From: Marinibacterium profundimaris
GTDB lineage: Bacteria; Pseudomonadota; Alphaproteobacteria; Rhodobacterales; Rhodobacteraceae
Length of the DNA: 54,026 nucleotides
Assembly (NCBI RefSeq): GCF_002210095.1
Contig: NZ_AQQR01000026.1
Coordinates: 1-54,026 of the forward strand
Reading direction: 5' to 3'
A program made the translations under genes and the position numbers. The number at the start of each line of letters is the position of its first letter. Position 1 is the first letter of the stretch. Of the stretch, positions 1-7,418 are shown one piece after another. Under the pieces are notes generated by a model, which saw only the letters and a list, made by a program, of their open reading frames with translations, had not been told where the DNA came from and did no database searches.

Positions 1-35
1 CTGCCGGATATGTCTCAGGTTAAAGGTCTGAGGCT

Positions 36-1052
36 CTAGGCGCGCCGCCGACGCCCGCGCCGTTCCCGCGTGGGGCCGTTGTCGTCGCCGGTCCCGTCGC
101 TGTCCGAGGAGAACCCGCCCAGCGTCCCAGCGATGGTCTCAAGCGAGGGCGTCTCGCCCTTCTCGGTGGTGTCCAGCGCCTCGCGCATGGCGCGCAGGTG
201 GTCGGGCGTGGTGCCGCAGCAGCCGCCGATCACGCTGGCGCCGCAATCGCGCGCCAGCATGGCGTATTTCGCCATCAGCTCGGGCGTGCCGTCGTAATGG
301 ATGTGGCCGTCGACATATTTCGGGATCCCGGCGTTGCCCTTGGCGATCACCGGCACCGGCGGGTTCTGCGAGGTGAAGCCCAGCACCGTGCGCAACAGGT
401 CCGAGGCACCGACGCCGCAATTGGCACCGAAGGCCTGCGGGGCGGGATCGAAATCCGAAATCAGCGCAACCATCGCCTCGGATGTCACGCCCATCATGGT
501 GCGCCCGGCGGTGTCGAAGCTCATCGTGCCGCACCAGGGCATGCCGACCAGCGCAAAGGCCTCGGCCGCGGCGCGGAATTCCTCGGGGGCCGAGATCGTC
601 TCGACCCAGAGCACGTCGACGCCGCCCTCCTTCAGCCCGTCGGCCTGTTCGTGGAACATCTCGACCGCCAGCTCGTGCGACAGGTCTCCGACCGGCTGCA
701 TGATGTCGCCCGTGGGGCCGACCGAGCCGGCCACGATCACCTTGCGGTCCTGCTTGTCGGCCAGGTTGCGGCCCAGCTCGGCGCCGGCGATGTTCAGCTC
801 GCGCACGCGCTTCTGCGCGTCGTGCAGCTTCAGCCGCGAGGCGTTGCCGCCGAAGGTGTTGGTCAGGAACAGGTCGGATCCGGCATCCACGGCGCCCTTG
901 TAGAGCGCGGTGATCTTGGCCGGTTCGTCGATGTTCCACAGTTCCGGCGCCTCGCCCGAGGAGAGCCCCATGTTGAAGAGGTTCGTGCCCGTGGCGCCAT
1001 CGGCCAGCAGAACACCCTTGGAGGCGAGGAGATCGGAGAAGGTCGTGGACAT
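36..1052 (-). CDS. bmt: betaine--homocysteine S-methyltransferase (Zn-dependent)
   Basis: Cytosolic enzyme of the homocysteine S-methyltransferase family, expected to move a methyl group from betaine (or a related donor) to homocysteine, giving methionine. The 338-residue protein has the N-terminal LLADGATGTNL strand of the barrel and the three zinc ligands of the family: Cys212 in GANCGVG and the Cys278-Cys279 pair in GGCCGTTPDH. The C-terminus is a low-complexity Arg-rich tail after about residue 305. I chose the ATG at 1052; a GTG three codons upstream (1061) is the alternative. It is transcribed away from purC. The methyl donor is inferred from family membership in Rhodobacteraceae, not seen in the sequence. 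Confidence 0.88.
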   Translation of the reverse strand: MSTTFSDLLASKGVLLADGATGTNLFNMGLSSGEAPELWNIDEPAKITALYKGAVDAGSDLFLTNTFGGNASRLKLHDAQKRVRELNIAGAELGRNLADKQDRKVIVAGSVGPTGDIMQPVGDLSHELAVEMFHEQADGLKEGGVDVLWVETISAPEEFRAAAEAFALVGMPWCGTMSFDTAGRTMMGVTSEAMVALISDFDPAPQAFGANCGVGASDLLRTVLGFTSQNPPVPVIAKGNAGIPKYVDGHIHYDGTPELMAKYAMLARDCGASVIGGCCGTTPDHLRAMREALDTTEKGETPSLETIAGTLGGFSSDSDGTGDDNGPTRERRGRRRRA

Positions 1053-1455
1053 GCAAAACACCCATGGAAGCCGTCGGTCGATTTGGGCATTTCACGAACC
1101 CGACATGACCGCAAATCGATAATGCTCATCTAGATGATGAGGTTCGGCTCATGTTAGTGGCCGGTCCGGCGGCCGCGTTCCGTGGAACCGGCTGAGCCAT
1201 ATGGGCTTTGCGAAGCCGGAAGGGGCGCGGCGGCGGGGCACCGGATGCTCTGCCTGAAGGTCCGCCTGCGCGGGGATGTCGCCGGGACAGGGCGGGCCTT
1301 GGGTGAAGGCCTGGGCAACGGAGTCAGGTCACGGGGCCTTGTGAACAGGGCAGGGGGCGCCTGTGGCGGCGCACCCGTTTGGTGAGGGCCGTGAGATCGG
1401 GTCACGGCGGGGATCCGTCAGCGCGGCCTCCAGGTCGGTTCGGATCCGGTCCGGG
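1053..1455. other. intergenic region, no gene seen; small palindrome upstream of bmt
   Basis: No credible coding frame in this 400-base stretch. A perfect 12-bp palindrome TCATCTAGATGA lies at 1126-1137, about 75 bases upstream of the bmt start, followed on the minus strand by the AT-rich CATTAT. It could be an operator or promoter element of bmt, but no regulator is implied. I looked for a SAM-type riboswitch and did not recognise one. Confidence 0.3.
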
Positions 1456-1773
1456 TCAGTCGACCTCTTTCATGATCTCGGCCTTGGCGACGGGCAGCAG
1501 CTCGGCCATCTTGGCGCGGATCGTGTCGGCATCGGCCTTGTCGCCCAGGTCGGCGGCCAGCTTGCGCACGACATCCTCGTGGCCGGCTTCCTCGAAATCG
1601 GCGATCACGACCGACTTGGCATATTCCAGCGCATCGTCGCCGGTCTTGCCCAGCAGCTCGGCCGCCCAGAGACCGGTCAGCTTGTTGCGGCGGGCCACGG
1701 CCCGGAAAATCATTTCCTCGTCATGGGCAAACTTGGCTTCGAATGCGTGTTCGCGATCATCGAAGGTGCTCAT
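1456..1773 (-). CDS. DUF1476 family protein, F1-ATPase inhibitor zeta subunit
   Basis: A 105-residue helical protein of the DUF1476 family, whose Paracoccus member is the zeta inhibitor of the F1Fo-ATP synthase that blocks ATP hydrolysis. The conserved N-terminus MSTFDDREHAFEAKFAHDEE and the following four-helix pattern (RNKLTGLWAAELLG, then the Glu/Lys-rich C-terminal helices) are clear. It is divergent from purC, a common arrangement in Rhodobacterales. Acting on the membrane-bound ATP synthase is inferred from the family. A strong AGGAG-like site precedes the ATG on the minus strand. Confidence 0.9.
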   Translation of the reverse strand: MSTFDDREHAFEAKFAHDEEMIFRAVARRNKLTGLWAAELLGKTGDDALEYAKSVVIADFEEAGHEDVVRKLAADLGDKADADTIRAKMAELLPVAKAEIMKEVD

Positions 1774-1936
1774 TTGGCGCTCCTCTGGCAGGGCATTAGG
1801 TTAACGGTGGTATGCCGGTCCGCCTTTCGGGGATCAAGCCTTTCCGGTTCGCTTGCGACCATCGGGCCCTTCGCGTATGAGAGCGCATGATTGCGCGGGG
1901 CCTGCCCCGCTTCCCTCGTTTCCCGAAAGGCCGGAC

Positions 1937-2695
1937 ATGGCGCGTCGCAAGAAGATTTACGAAGGCAAGGCGAAGATTCTCTATGAAGGCCCCGAACCGG
2001 GGACGCTTGTCCAGTATTTCAAGGATGACGCCACCGCGTTCAACGCCCAGAAGAAGGACGTGATCGAAGGCAAGGGGGTCCTGAACAACCGCCTGAGCGA
2101 ATTCTTCATGACCGGCCTGAATCAGATCGGCGTGCCGACCCACTTCCTGAAGCGGCTGAACATGCGCGAACAGCTGGTGCGCTCGTGCGAGATCATCCCG
2201 CTGGAGATCATCGTGCGCAACTATGCCGCCGGTTCGATGACGCAACGCCTTGGCATCGCCGAGGGGACGCAGCTGCCGCGCCCGATCGTCGAATATTGCT
2301 ACAAGGACGATGCGCTTGGCGATCCGCTGGTCACCGAGGAACATATCGCCGCCTTCGGCTGGGCCACCCAGCAGGACATGGACGACGTGCTGAGCCTGGC
2401 GCTGCGGGTCAACGATTTCATGTCCGGCGTGATGCTGGCGGTGGGCATCCGGCTGGTGGATTTCAAGATCGAGGTCGGGCGCGTCTATGACGGCGATTTC
2501 CAGCGCCTGGTGGTCGCCGACGAGATCTCGCCCGACAGCTGCCGGCTGTGGGACATCGAGACCGGGCAGAAGCTGGACAAGGACGTGTTCCGCCGCGACC
2601 TGGGCAACCTGAGCGATGCCTATTCCGAAGTCGCCCGGCGCCTTGGCGTGATGCCGAAGAATTCGGGCACGACGAAGCCCACGCTTATCAACTGA
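1937..2695 (+). CDS. purC: phosphoribosylaminoimidazole-succinocarboxamide synthase (SAICAR synthetase)
   Basis: Purine biosynthesis: condenses CAIR with aspartate using ATP to give SAICAR in the cytosol. The 252-residue protein starts [17 protein letters not shown], the typical nucleotide-binding N-terminal strand, and contains [15 protein letters not shown] and the [12 protein letters not shown] signature. The length is normal for the bacterial enzyme. The longer open frame upstream (from 1853) lacks homology, so the ATG at 1937 is the start. It leads a purC-purS-purQ operon with 23 bases between purC and purS. Confidence 0.96.
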   Translation: MARRKKIYEGKAKILYEGPEPGTLVQYFKDDATAFNAQKKDVIEGKGVLNNRLSEFFMTGLNQIGVPTHFLKRLNMREQLVRSCEIIPLEIIVRNYAAGSMTQRLGIAEGTQLPRPIVEYCYKDDALGDPLVTEEHIAAFGWATQQDMDDVLSLALRVNDFMSGVMLAVGIRLVDFKIEVGRVYDGDFQRLVVADEISPDSCRLWDIETGQKLDKDVFRRDLGNLSDAYSEVARRLGVMPKNSGTTKPTLIN

Positions 2696-2718
2696 GCTTG
2701 CAAGAAGAGGATCGGCCG

Positions 2719-2949
2719 ATGAAGGCGCGTGTCACCGTGATGCTGAAGGAAGGTGTCCTGGATCCGCAGGGCGAGGCGATCCGCCAGGCGCTGGGTTCTC
2801 TTGGCTTCGACGGGGTCACCGGGGCCCGGCAGGGCAAGGTGATCGAACTGGATGTCGCGCCCGGCACGGACGAGGCGCAGATCGGCGAGATGTGCGAAAA
2901 GCTGCTCGCCAACACGGTCATCGAAAGCTACCGGATCGAGGTTCTGTGA
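2719..2949 (+). CDS. purS: phosphoribosylformylglycinamidine synthase subunit PurS
   Basis: Small 76-residue subunit of the three-part FGAM synthase (PurS-PurQ-PurL), which bridges the glutaminase and synthetase subunits. The sequence [20 protein letters not shown] and the closing ESYRIEVL strand are characteristic. It is preceded by AAGAGGA ten bases before the ATG, and its stop TGA shares one base with the purQ start (TGATG), so the two are probably translationally coupled. purL is not in the window. Confidence 0.95.
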   Translation: MKARVTVMLKEGVLDPQGEAIRQALGSLGFDGVTGARQGKVIELDVAPGTDEAQIGEMCEKLLANTVIESYRIEVL

Positions 2950-3617
2950 TGAAGGCCGCGGTTGTCGTCTTTCCCGGATCGAACTGTGACCGCGACCTGG
3001 CCGTGGCGTTCCGCGACGCGGGCGCCGAGGTCGAGATGGTCTGGCACAAGGACACCGCGCTGCCCGAGGGTGTGGACGTCGTCGGCGTGCCCGGCGGGTT
3101 CTCGTTCGGGGATTACCTGCGCTGCGGCGCCATCGCGGCCAATTCGCCGATCTGCAAGGCCGTCGCCGGCCACGCGGAACGCGGCGGCTACGTGCTGGGC
3201 ATCTGCAACGGCTTCCAGGTCCTGGCCGAGACGAAGCTGCTGCCCGGCGCCCTGCTGCGCAACGTGAACCAGCATTACATCTGCCGGAACGTGGGGCTTG
3301 AGGTCGTGACCTCGAACTCGGCCTATACCGAGGGCTACAATGCGGGGCAGGAGATCACGATCCCGATCGCGCATCACGACGGCAACTACTTTGCCGATGC
3401 CGACACGCTCGACCGGCTGGAGGGCGAGGACCTGGTGGCCTTCCGCTACACCGACAACCCGAACGGGTCGCAGCGCGACATCGCCGGGATCCTGTCGCCC
3501 AACCGCCGGGTTCTGGGCATGATGCCGCACCCCGAGCGCGCGGCCGACGCGGCGCTGGGTGGCGCGGACGGGGCGGCGCTCTTCCGCGCATTGACCGGGA
3601 TGCTGGAAAGCGCCTGA
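2949..3617 (+). CDS. purQ: phosphoribosylformylglycinamidine synthase glutaminase subunit PurQ
   Basis: Class I glutamine amidotransferase subunit of FGAM synthase that releases ammonia from glutamine for the PurL synthetase. The 222-residue protein has the N-terminal [12 protein letters not shown], the nucleophile elbow GICNGFQVL (catalytic Cys) and the His/Glu pair in MMPHPERA. Start overlaps the purS stop by one base. Length and motifs are standard; no oddities. Confidence 0.96.
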   Translation: MKAAVVVFPGSNCDRDLAVAFRDAGAEVEMVWHKDTALPEGVDVVGVPGGFSFGDYLRCGAIAANSPICKAVAGHAERGGYVLGICNGFQVLAETKLLPGALLRNVNQHYICRNVGLEVVTSNSAYTEGYNAGQEITIPIAHHDGNYFADADTLDRLEGEDLVAFRYTDNPNGSQRDIAGILSPNRRVLGMMPHPERAADAALGGADGAALFRALTGMLESA

Positions 3618-3653
3618 CTTGAGCCCGGGACAGCGCCCGCGTACCTTGTTCGC

Positions 3654-5426
3654 ATGACGAACGAGGCCGATCCCGACCGCAATGGCAACCGCTGGGCGCG
3701 TCCGGGCCACATCACGTGGCGCGTGCGCGCGGTGCTGCTGGGCCTGTTCGCGCTGGCCGTTGTGACCGTCTGGGTCACCAATTCCCTTCTGACGGAACGC
3801 TTCACCTCGGCCACGCGCAACCGGGCCGAGCTGCGGCTGGCCCTGTATTCGGGCAACCTGCTGTCAGAGCTGCGGCGCAACGCGATCGTGCCGCAGCTTC
3901 TGTCGCGTGATCCGGCGCTGATCGGGGCGCTGAATTCGTCGGATTACACCAATTCCTCGCAGCGCCTGATCTCGTTCAAGGACGAGATCGGCGTCGCCTC
4001 GCTGCAGCTGCTGGACCGCGACGGGCGGATCGTTGCCGCCACCGACCGCGAGCAGCTGGGCACGCAGCTGCGCAATGCCTCGTATTTCGTGGACGCGATG
4101 CGGGCGGATGCGACGATCTTCTCCACCATCCCGCGCGAGGCGGGGGGCTACCGGTTCCTGTACTCCCGCAGGGTCGAGAGCGGCACCAACGTCATGGGCG
4201 TGATCCTTGTCGAGGTCGACCTGCGCAAGTTCGAACGCGCTTGGGCCGGGATCTCGGACGCGGTGATCGTGACCGACAGCGCGGGCACCATCGTGCTGGC
4301 CACCGAAAGCCGCTGGTGGGGCCTGTCGGAAGAAGAGGCGATGTCGCGCGAGCCGCCACAGAGCGCGATCGAGCGCGCGATCCGGGCCACGGCCGACTGG
4401 ATCCCGATGGCGCCCGAGACCTACGTGCTGGGCGAGGGGGTGATGCGGATGGAAACCCGCATCCCGTTCCGCGGGTGGCGTATGGCGTCGTTTACCACCT
4501 ATGCCTCGGTCCGCGAGAAGGTGAACGGGGTGCTGGCGCTTGAGATCATGGGCTTTGCGATCCTGCTGTCGCTGGTCTTCTACGCGCTGAGCCGGCGCAC
4601 CGCCTTCCGGATGATGCTGTTCCAGAGGGAATCGGTGGAGCTTCGCGCGCTGAACACGCGGCTGCAGCGCGAGATCGCCGAGAGGGAACGCGTGCAGGAA
4701 ACGCTTGCGGTGACCGAGCAGACGCTGGCGCAAAGTTCGAAACTGGCCGCCCTGGGCGAGATGTCGGCGGCGGTGAGCCACGAGCTGAACCAGCCTCTGG
4801 CGGCGATGAAGACCTATCTGGCGGGCGCGCGGCTGCTGCTGAACCGCAACCGGCCCGAGGAGGCGCTGGCCGCCTTCAAGCGGATCGACGGGCTGATCGA
4901 GCGCATGGGCGCCATCACCCGGCAGCTGAAATCCTATGCCCGCAAGGGGGGCGACGCGCTGTCGCCGGTGAACCTGATCGAGGCGCTGGCCTCGTCCCTG
5001 TCGATGATGGAACCGCAGCTGCGCCAGCGCCAGGTGCGCATCACCCAGGTGCTGCCCGGAGAGCCGGTCATCGTGCTGGCCGACCGCGTGCGGATCGAGC
5101 AGGTGATGATCAACCTCTTGCGCAATGCCATCGACGCCACCAAATCCGTGGATGATCCGGAGATCGAGATCCTGCTGGCCAAGGGCGAGACCGCGCGCCT
5201 GTCGGTGCGCGACAATGGCCACGGGATCGCCGACCCGGACCAGCTGTTCGAGCCCTTCTACACCACCAAGCAGCCGGGCGACGGGGTGGGGCTGGGCCTT
5301 GCGATCTCGTCCGGGATCGTGGGCGACCTGGGCGGACGCCTGACGGCACGGAACGGACAATCCGGCGGGGCCGTCTTCGACGTGCAACTGCCGATATACG
5401 AACCGACGCGCGACGCCGCGGAATGA
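3654..5426 (+). CDS. dctB: C4-dicarboxylate sensor histidine kinase DctB
   Basis: Membrane sensor kinase, 590 residues, that detects C4-dicarboxylates in the periplasm and phosphorylates DctD. Two membrane segments (about 25-47 and 293-311) enclose a periplasmic double-PAS-type sensor domain. A coiled coil (325-360) leads into the dimerisation domain with His376 in AAVSHELNQPLAAMKTY. The ATPase domain follows with an N box (INLLRNAIDA), DNGHGI and GVGLGLAISSGI. dctD follows after 30 bases. The cognate transport genes (dctPQM or dctA) are not in the window, so the ligand is inferred from the DctB family. Confidence 0.9.
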   Translation: MTNEADPDRNGNRWARPGHITWRVRAVLLGLFALAVVTVWVTNSLLTERFTSATRNRAELRLALYSGNLLSELRRNAIVPQLLSRDPALIGALNSSDYTNSSQRLISFKDEIGVASLQLLDRDGRIVAATDREQLGTQLRNASYFVDAMRADATIFSTIPREAGGYRFLYSRRVESGTNVMGVILVEVDLRKFERAWAGISDAVIVTDSAGTIVLATESRWWGLSEEEAMSREPPQSAIERAIRATADWIPMAPETYVLGEGVMRMETRIPFRGWRMASFTTYASVREKVNGVLALEIMGFAILLSLVFYALSRRTAFRMMLFQRESVELRALNTRLQREIAERERVQETLAVTEQTLAQSSKLAALGEMSAAVSHELNQPLAAMKTYLAGARLLLNRNRPEEALAAFKRIDGLIERMGAITRQLKSYARKGGDALSPVNLIEALASSLSMMEPQLRQRQVRITQVLPGEPVIVLADRVRIEQVMINLLRNAIDATKSVDDPEIEILLAKGETARLSVRDNGHGIADPDQLFEPFYTTKQPGDGVGLGLAISSGIVGDLGGRLTARNGQSGGAVFDVQLPIYEPTRDAAE

Positions 5427-5456
5427 GCTGAACAAGAACAAGAAAGGGATCCCGCT

Positions 5457-6794
5457 ATGGCACAGGCCATGAAGATCGCGATCATCGACGACGAACAGGA
5501 CATGCGCCAGTCGATCAGCCAGTGGCTGGCGCTGTCGGGCTATGACACCGAAACCTTTTCCAGCGCCGAGGACGCGCTGAAAAGCCTGAACCCGGATTAC
5601 CCGGGGATCGTGATTTCGGACATCAAGATGCCGGGCATGGACGGGATGCAGTTCCTGAAAAAGCTGATGGGCACCGACAGCACGCTGCCGGTCATCATGA
5701 TCACCGGCCATGGCGATGTGCCCATGGCGGTCGAGGCGATGCGGGTCGGCGCCTTCGACTTTCTCGAAAAGCCCTTCAACCCCGACCGCATGTCGGAGCT
5801 GGCCAAGCGCGCCACCCGGGCCCGTCGGCTGACGCTGGACAACCGCGCCCTGCGGCGCGAGCTGTCGGATGGCACGCAGCTGATGTCGAAGCTGATCGGC
5901 AATTCGCCGGTGATGGAGCGGCTGCGCGAGGATATCCTGGATCTCGGCCAGTCCGACGGTCACGTGCTGATCGAGGGCGAGACCGGGACCGGCAAGACGC
6001 TGATCGCCCACGCGCTGCATGCGGTGGCGAGCCGCGCGGCGAAGAAATTCGTGCTGGTCAGCTGTGCCGCCTACGAGGACGAGGCGCTGGCCAAGCGGCT
6101 TTTCGGGCCGATGCAGCCCGAGGACGAACACCTGCCGGCGATCGAACAGGCGCGCGGCGGGACGCTGGTGCTGGAAGGGATCGAAAGCATCGGCCCCACG
6201 GTGCAGGGCAAGCTGCTGGCGACGATCAACCAGCAGGGCGAACCGGCCGAGACGCGGATCATCGCGATCTCCAACATGCAGGAGGCCGGGCGCACCTGCG
6301 AGGATGCGCTGCGCCCCGACCTGTTCTTCCGGCTGGCCGCGCTGCGCATCATCGTGCCGCCGCTGCGCCAGCGGGGCGAGGACATCCTGCAGCTTTTCAC
6401 CCATTTCACCGAGGGCTTCGCCGACGAATACGGCTGCGACGCGCCCAAGGTCTCGGCCCAGGAGGCGGCGCAGTTCCTGCAGGCGCCCTGGCCGGGCAAC
6501 GTGCGCCAGCTGATCAACGTGGCGGAACGCGCCGTGCTGCAATCGCGGCGGGGAACGGGGACGATCTCGTCGCTGCTGATGTCGGACCACGAGGAGATGC
6601 AGCCGGTGGTGACGACCGAGGGCAAGCCTCTGAAGGAATATGTCGAGGCGTTCGAGCGGATGCTGATCGACAACACGATGCGGCGTCACAAGGGCTCGAT
6701 TTCCGCGGTGATGGACGAGCTTTGCCTGCCGCGGCGGACGCTGAACGAGAAGATGGCGAAATACGGGTTGCAGCGGGCCGATTACCTCGGCTGA
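5457..6794 (+). CDS. dctD: DctD-type response regulator with degenerate sigma-54 AAA+ domain
   Basis: Response regulator partner of DctB, 445 residues. The receiver domain is intact (Asp11, Asp12, phospho-acceptor Asp55, Thr83, Lys105). The central AAA+ domain keeps a Walker A (GETGTGKT, 174-181) and FFRLAALR, but the region that should hold the sigma-54-contacting GAFTGA reads RLFGPMQPEDEHLPAIEQ, and Walker B reads GGTLVLEGIES instead of GGTLFLDEI. A Fis-type helix-turn-helix ends the protein (about 405-440). An AAGGGA site lies 7 bases before the ATG. By analogy with Rhodobacter NtrC, which also lacks GAFTGA, it may act with a sigma-70-type RNA polymerase; this is inference. Confidence 0.9.
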   Translation: MAQAMKIAIIDDEQDMRQSISQWLALSGYDTETFSSAEDALKSLNPDYPGIVISDIKMPGMDGMQFLKKLMGTDSTLPVIMITGHGDVPMAVEAMRVGAFDFLEKPFNPDRMSELAKRATRARRLTLDNRALRRELSDGTQLMSKLIGNSPVMERLREDILDLGQSDGHVLIEGETGTGKTLIAHALHAVASRAAKKFVLVSCAAYEDEALAKRLFGPMQPEDEHLPAIEQARGGTLVLEGIESIGPTVQGKLLATINQQGEPAETRIIAISNMQEAGRTCEDALRPDLFFRLAALRIIVPPLRQRGEDILQLFTHFTEGFADEYGCDAPKVSAQEAAQFLQAPWPGNVRQLINVAERAVLQSRRGTGTISSLLMSDHEEMQPVVTTEGKPLKEYVEAFERMLIDNTMRRHKGSISAVMDELCLPRRTLNEKMAKYGLQRADYLG

Positions 6795-6818
6795 ACCCCG
6801 GGCGCGGGGGAGGGACCC

Positions 6819-6875
6819 GGGCAGCCCGCGATCGTCTCCCGCCCACCCACCCCGACAATCGCGGGCTGCCCTTTG
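6819..6875 (+). terminator. stem-loop after dctD, probable terminator
   Basis: Perfect 14-bp inverted repeat: GGGCAGCCCGCGAT at 6819-6832 and its complement at 6858-6871, with a 25-base C-rich loop and a short TTT run. It lies 25 bases after the dctD stop. The loop is long and the T run weak, so it may be a processing or pausing structure rather than a strong terminator. Confidence 0.55.
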
Positions 6876-7418
6876 CGAGGGGCGGCGACCGATGCGCTCT
6901 TTTCCGGCGCCGCAAACCCCGGTTTTCGCGGTATTCGCCCCCGATTTACGGCGAATTCTGCGTAAATGTCGCGGTCCGATGCGTGATTTCCTTGAAGGGA
7001 GCACGTTTTCTGCATTGTCATTGCGGCCGTCCGGGTCGTAAGATGACCTGACGGATTGTGCCCTGCTGGGCGGTGGCGCATCCGCACCATTGAGATTCGC
7101 TGCCCGAGCCCTGCCGCGCGCCCACGCCGGCAGGAGGACCGGGCAGGCCGATACCGGCTCTCCAGAGAGCCAGCGAACCGTCCGAAACCGGGCACTCCCC
7201 GGCACTCGGGCAAAGAATGGGCAGGCGGCCGATGGGCCGACCTGTCGGAGAAGAACCGCGATGACGCGCGCGCGACAGCCGAGAGGACAGGCCACTGGGC
7301 ATCCCACTGGGACACCTGCCCGGCGCCGCGCCGTGTACACCATCGCCCTGACAAGACAGACCGATCCGCGCGCCGTTCCACCGAGAACTGCGCGCCTTTC
7401 GGTGTGCACCAAGGATAT
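6876..7418 (+). promoter_or_regulatory. long leader region of rne with candidate promoter
   Basis: 540 bases without a credible gene in front of rne. A candidate sigma-70 promoter is TTGTCA (7015-7020), 18 bases, TAAGAT (7039-7044), which would give a 5' leader of about 370 bases. Upstream lies an inverted repeat ATTTACG (6944-6950) / CGTAAAT (6961-6967). RNase E transcripts in other bacteria have long leaders that the enzyme itself cleaves to autoregulate; that role here is inference. The frame is open upstream of the rne ATG but has no homology. Confidence 0.45.

Noticed and set aside
1053-1160. SAM or SAH riboswitch in front of bmt
   Set aside because: Looked for because of the methionine role; no conserved helices or core sequence could be recognised.
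7056-7418. Upstream extension of the rne frame
   Set aside because: No similarity to RNase E before MAKKMLIDATH; the ATG at 7419 has a good ribosome site.
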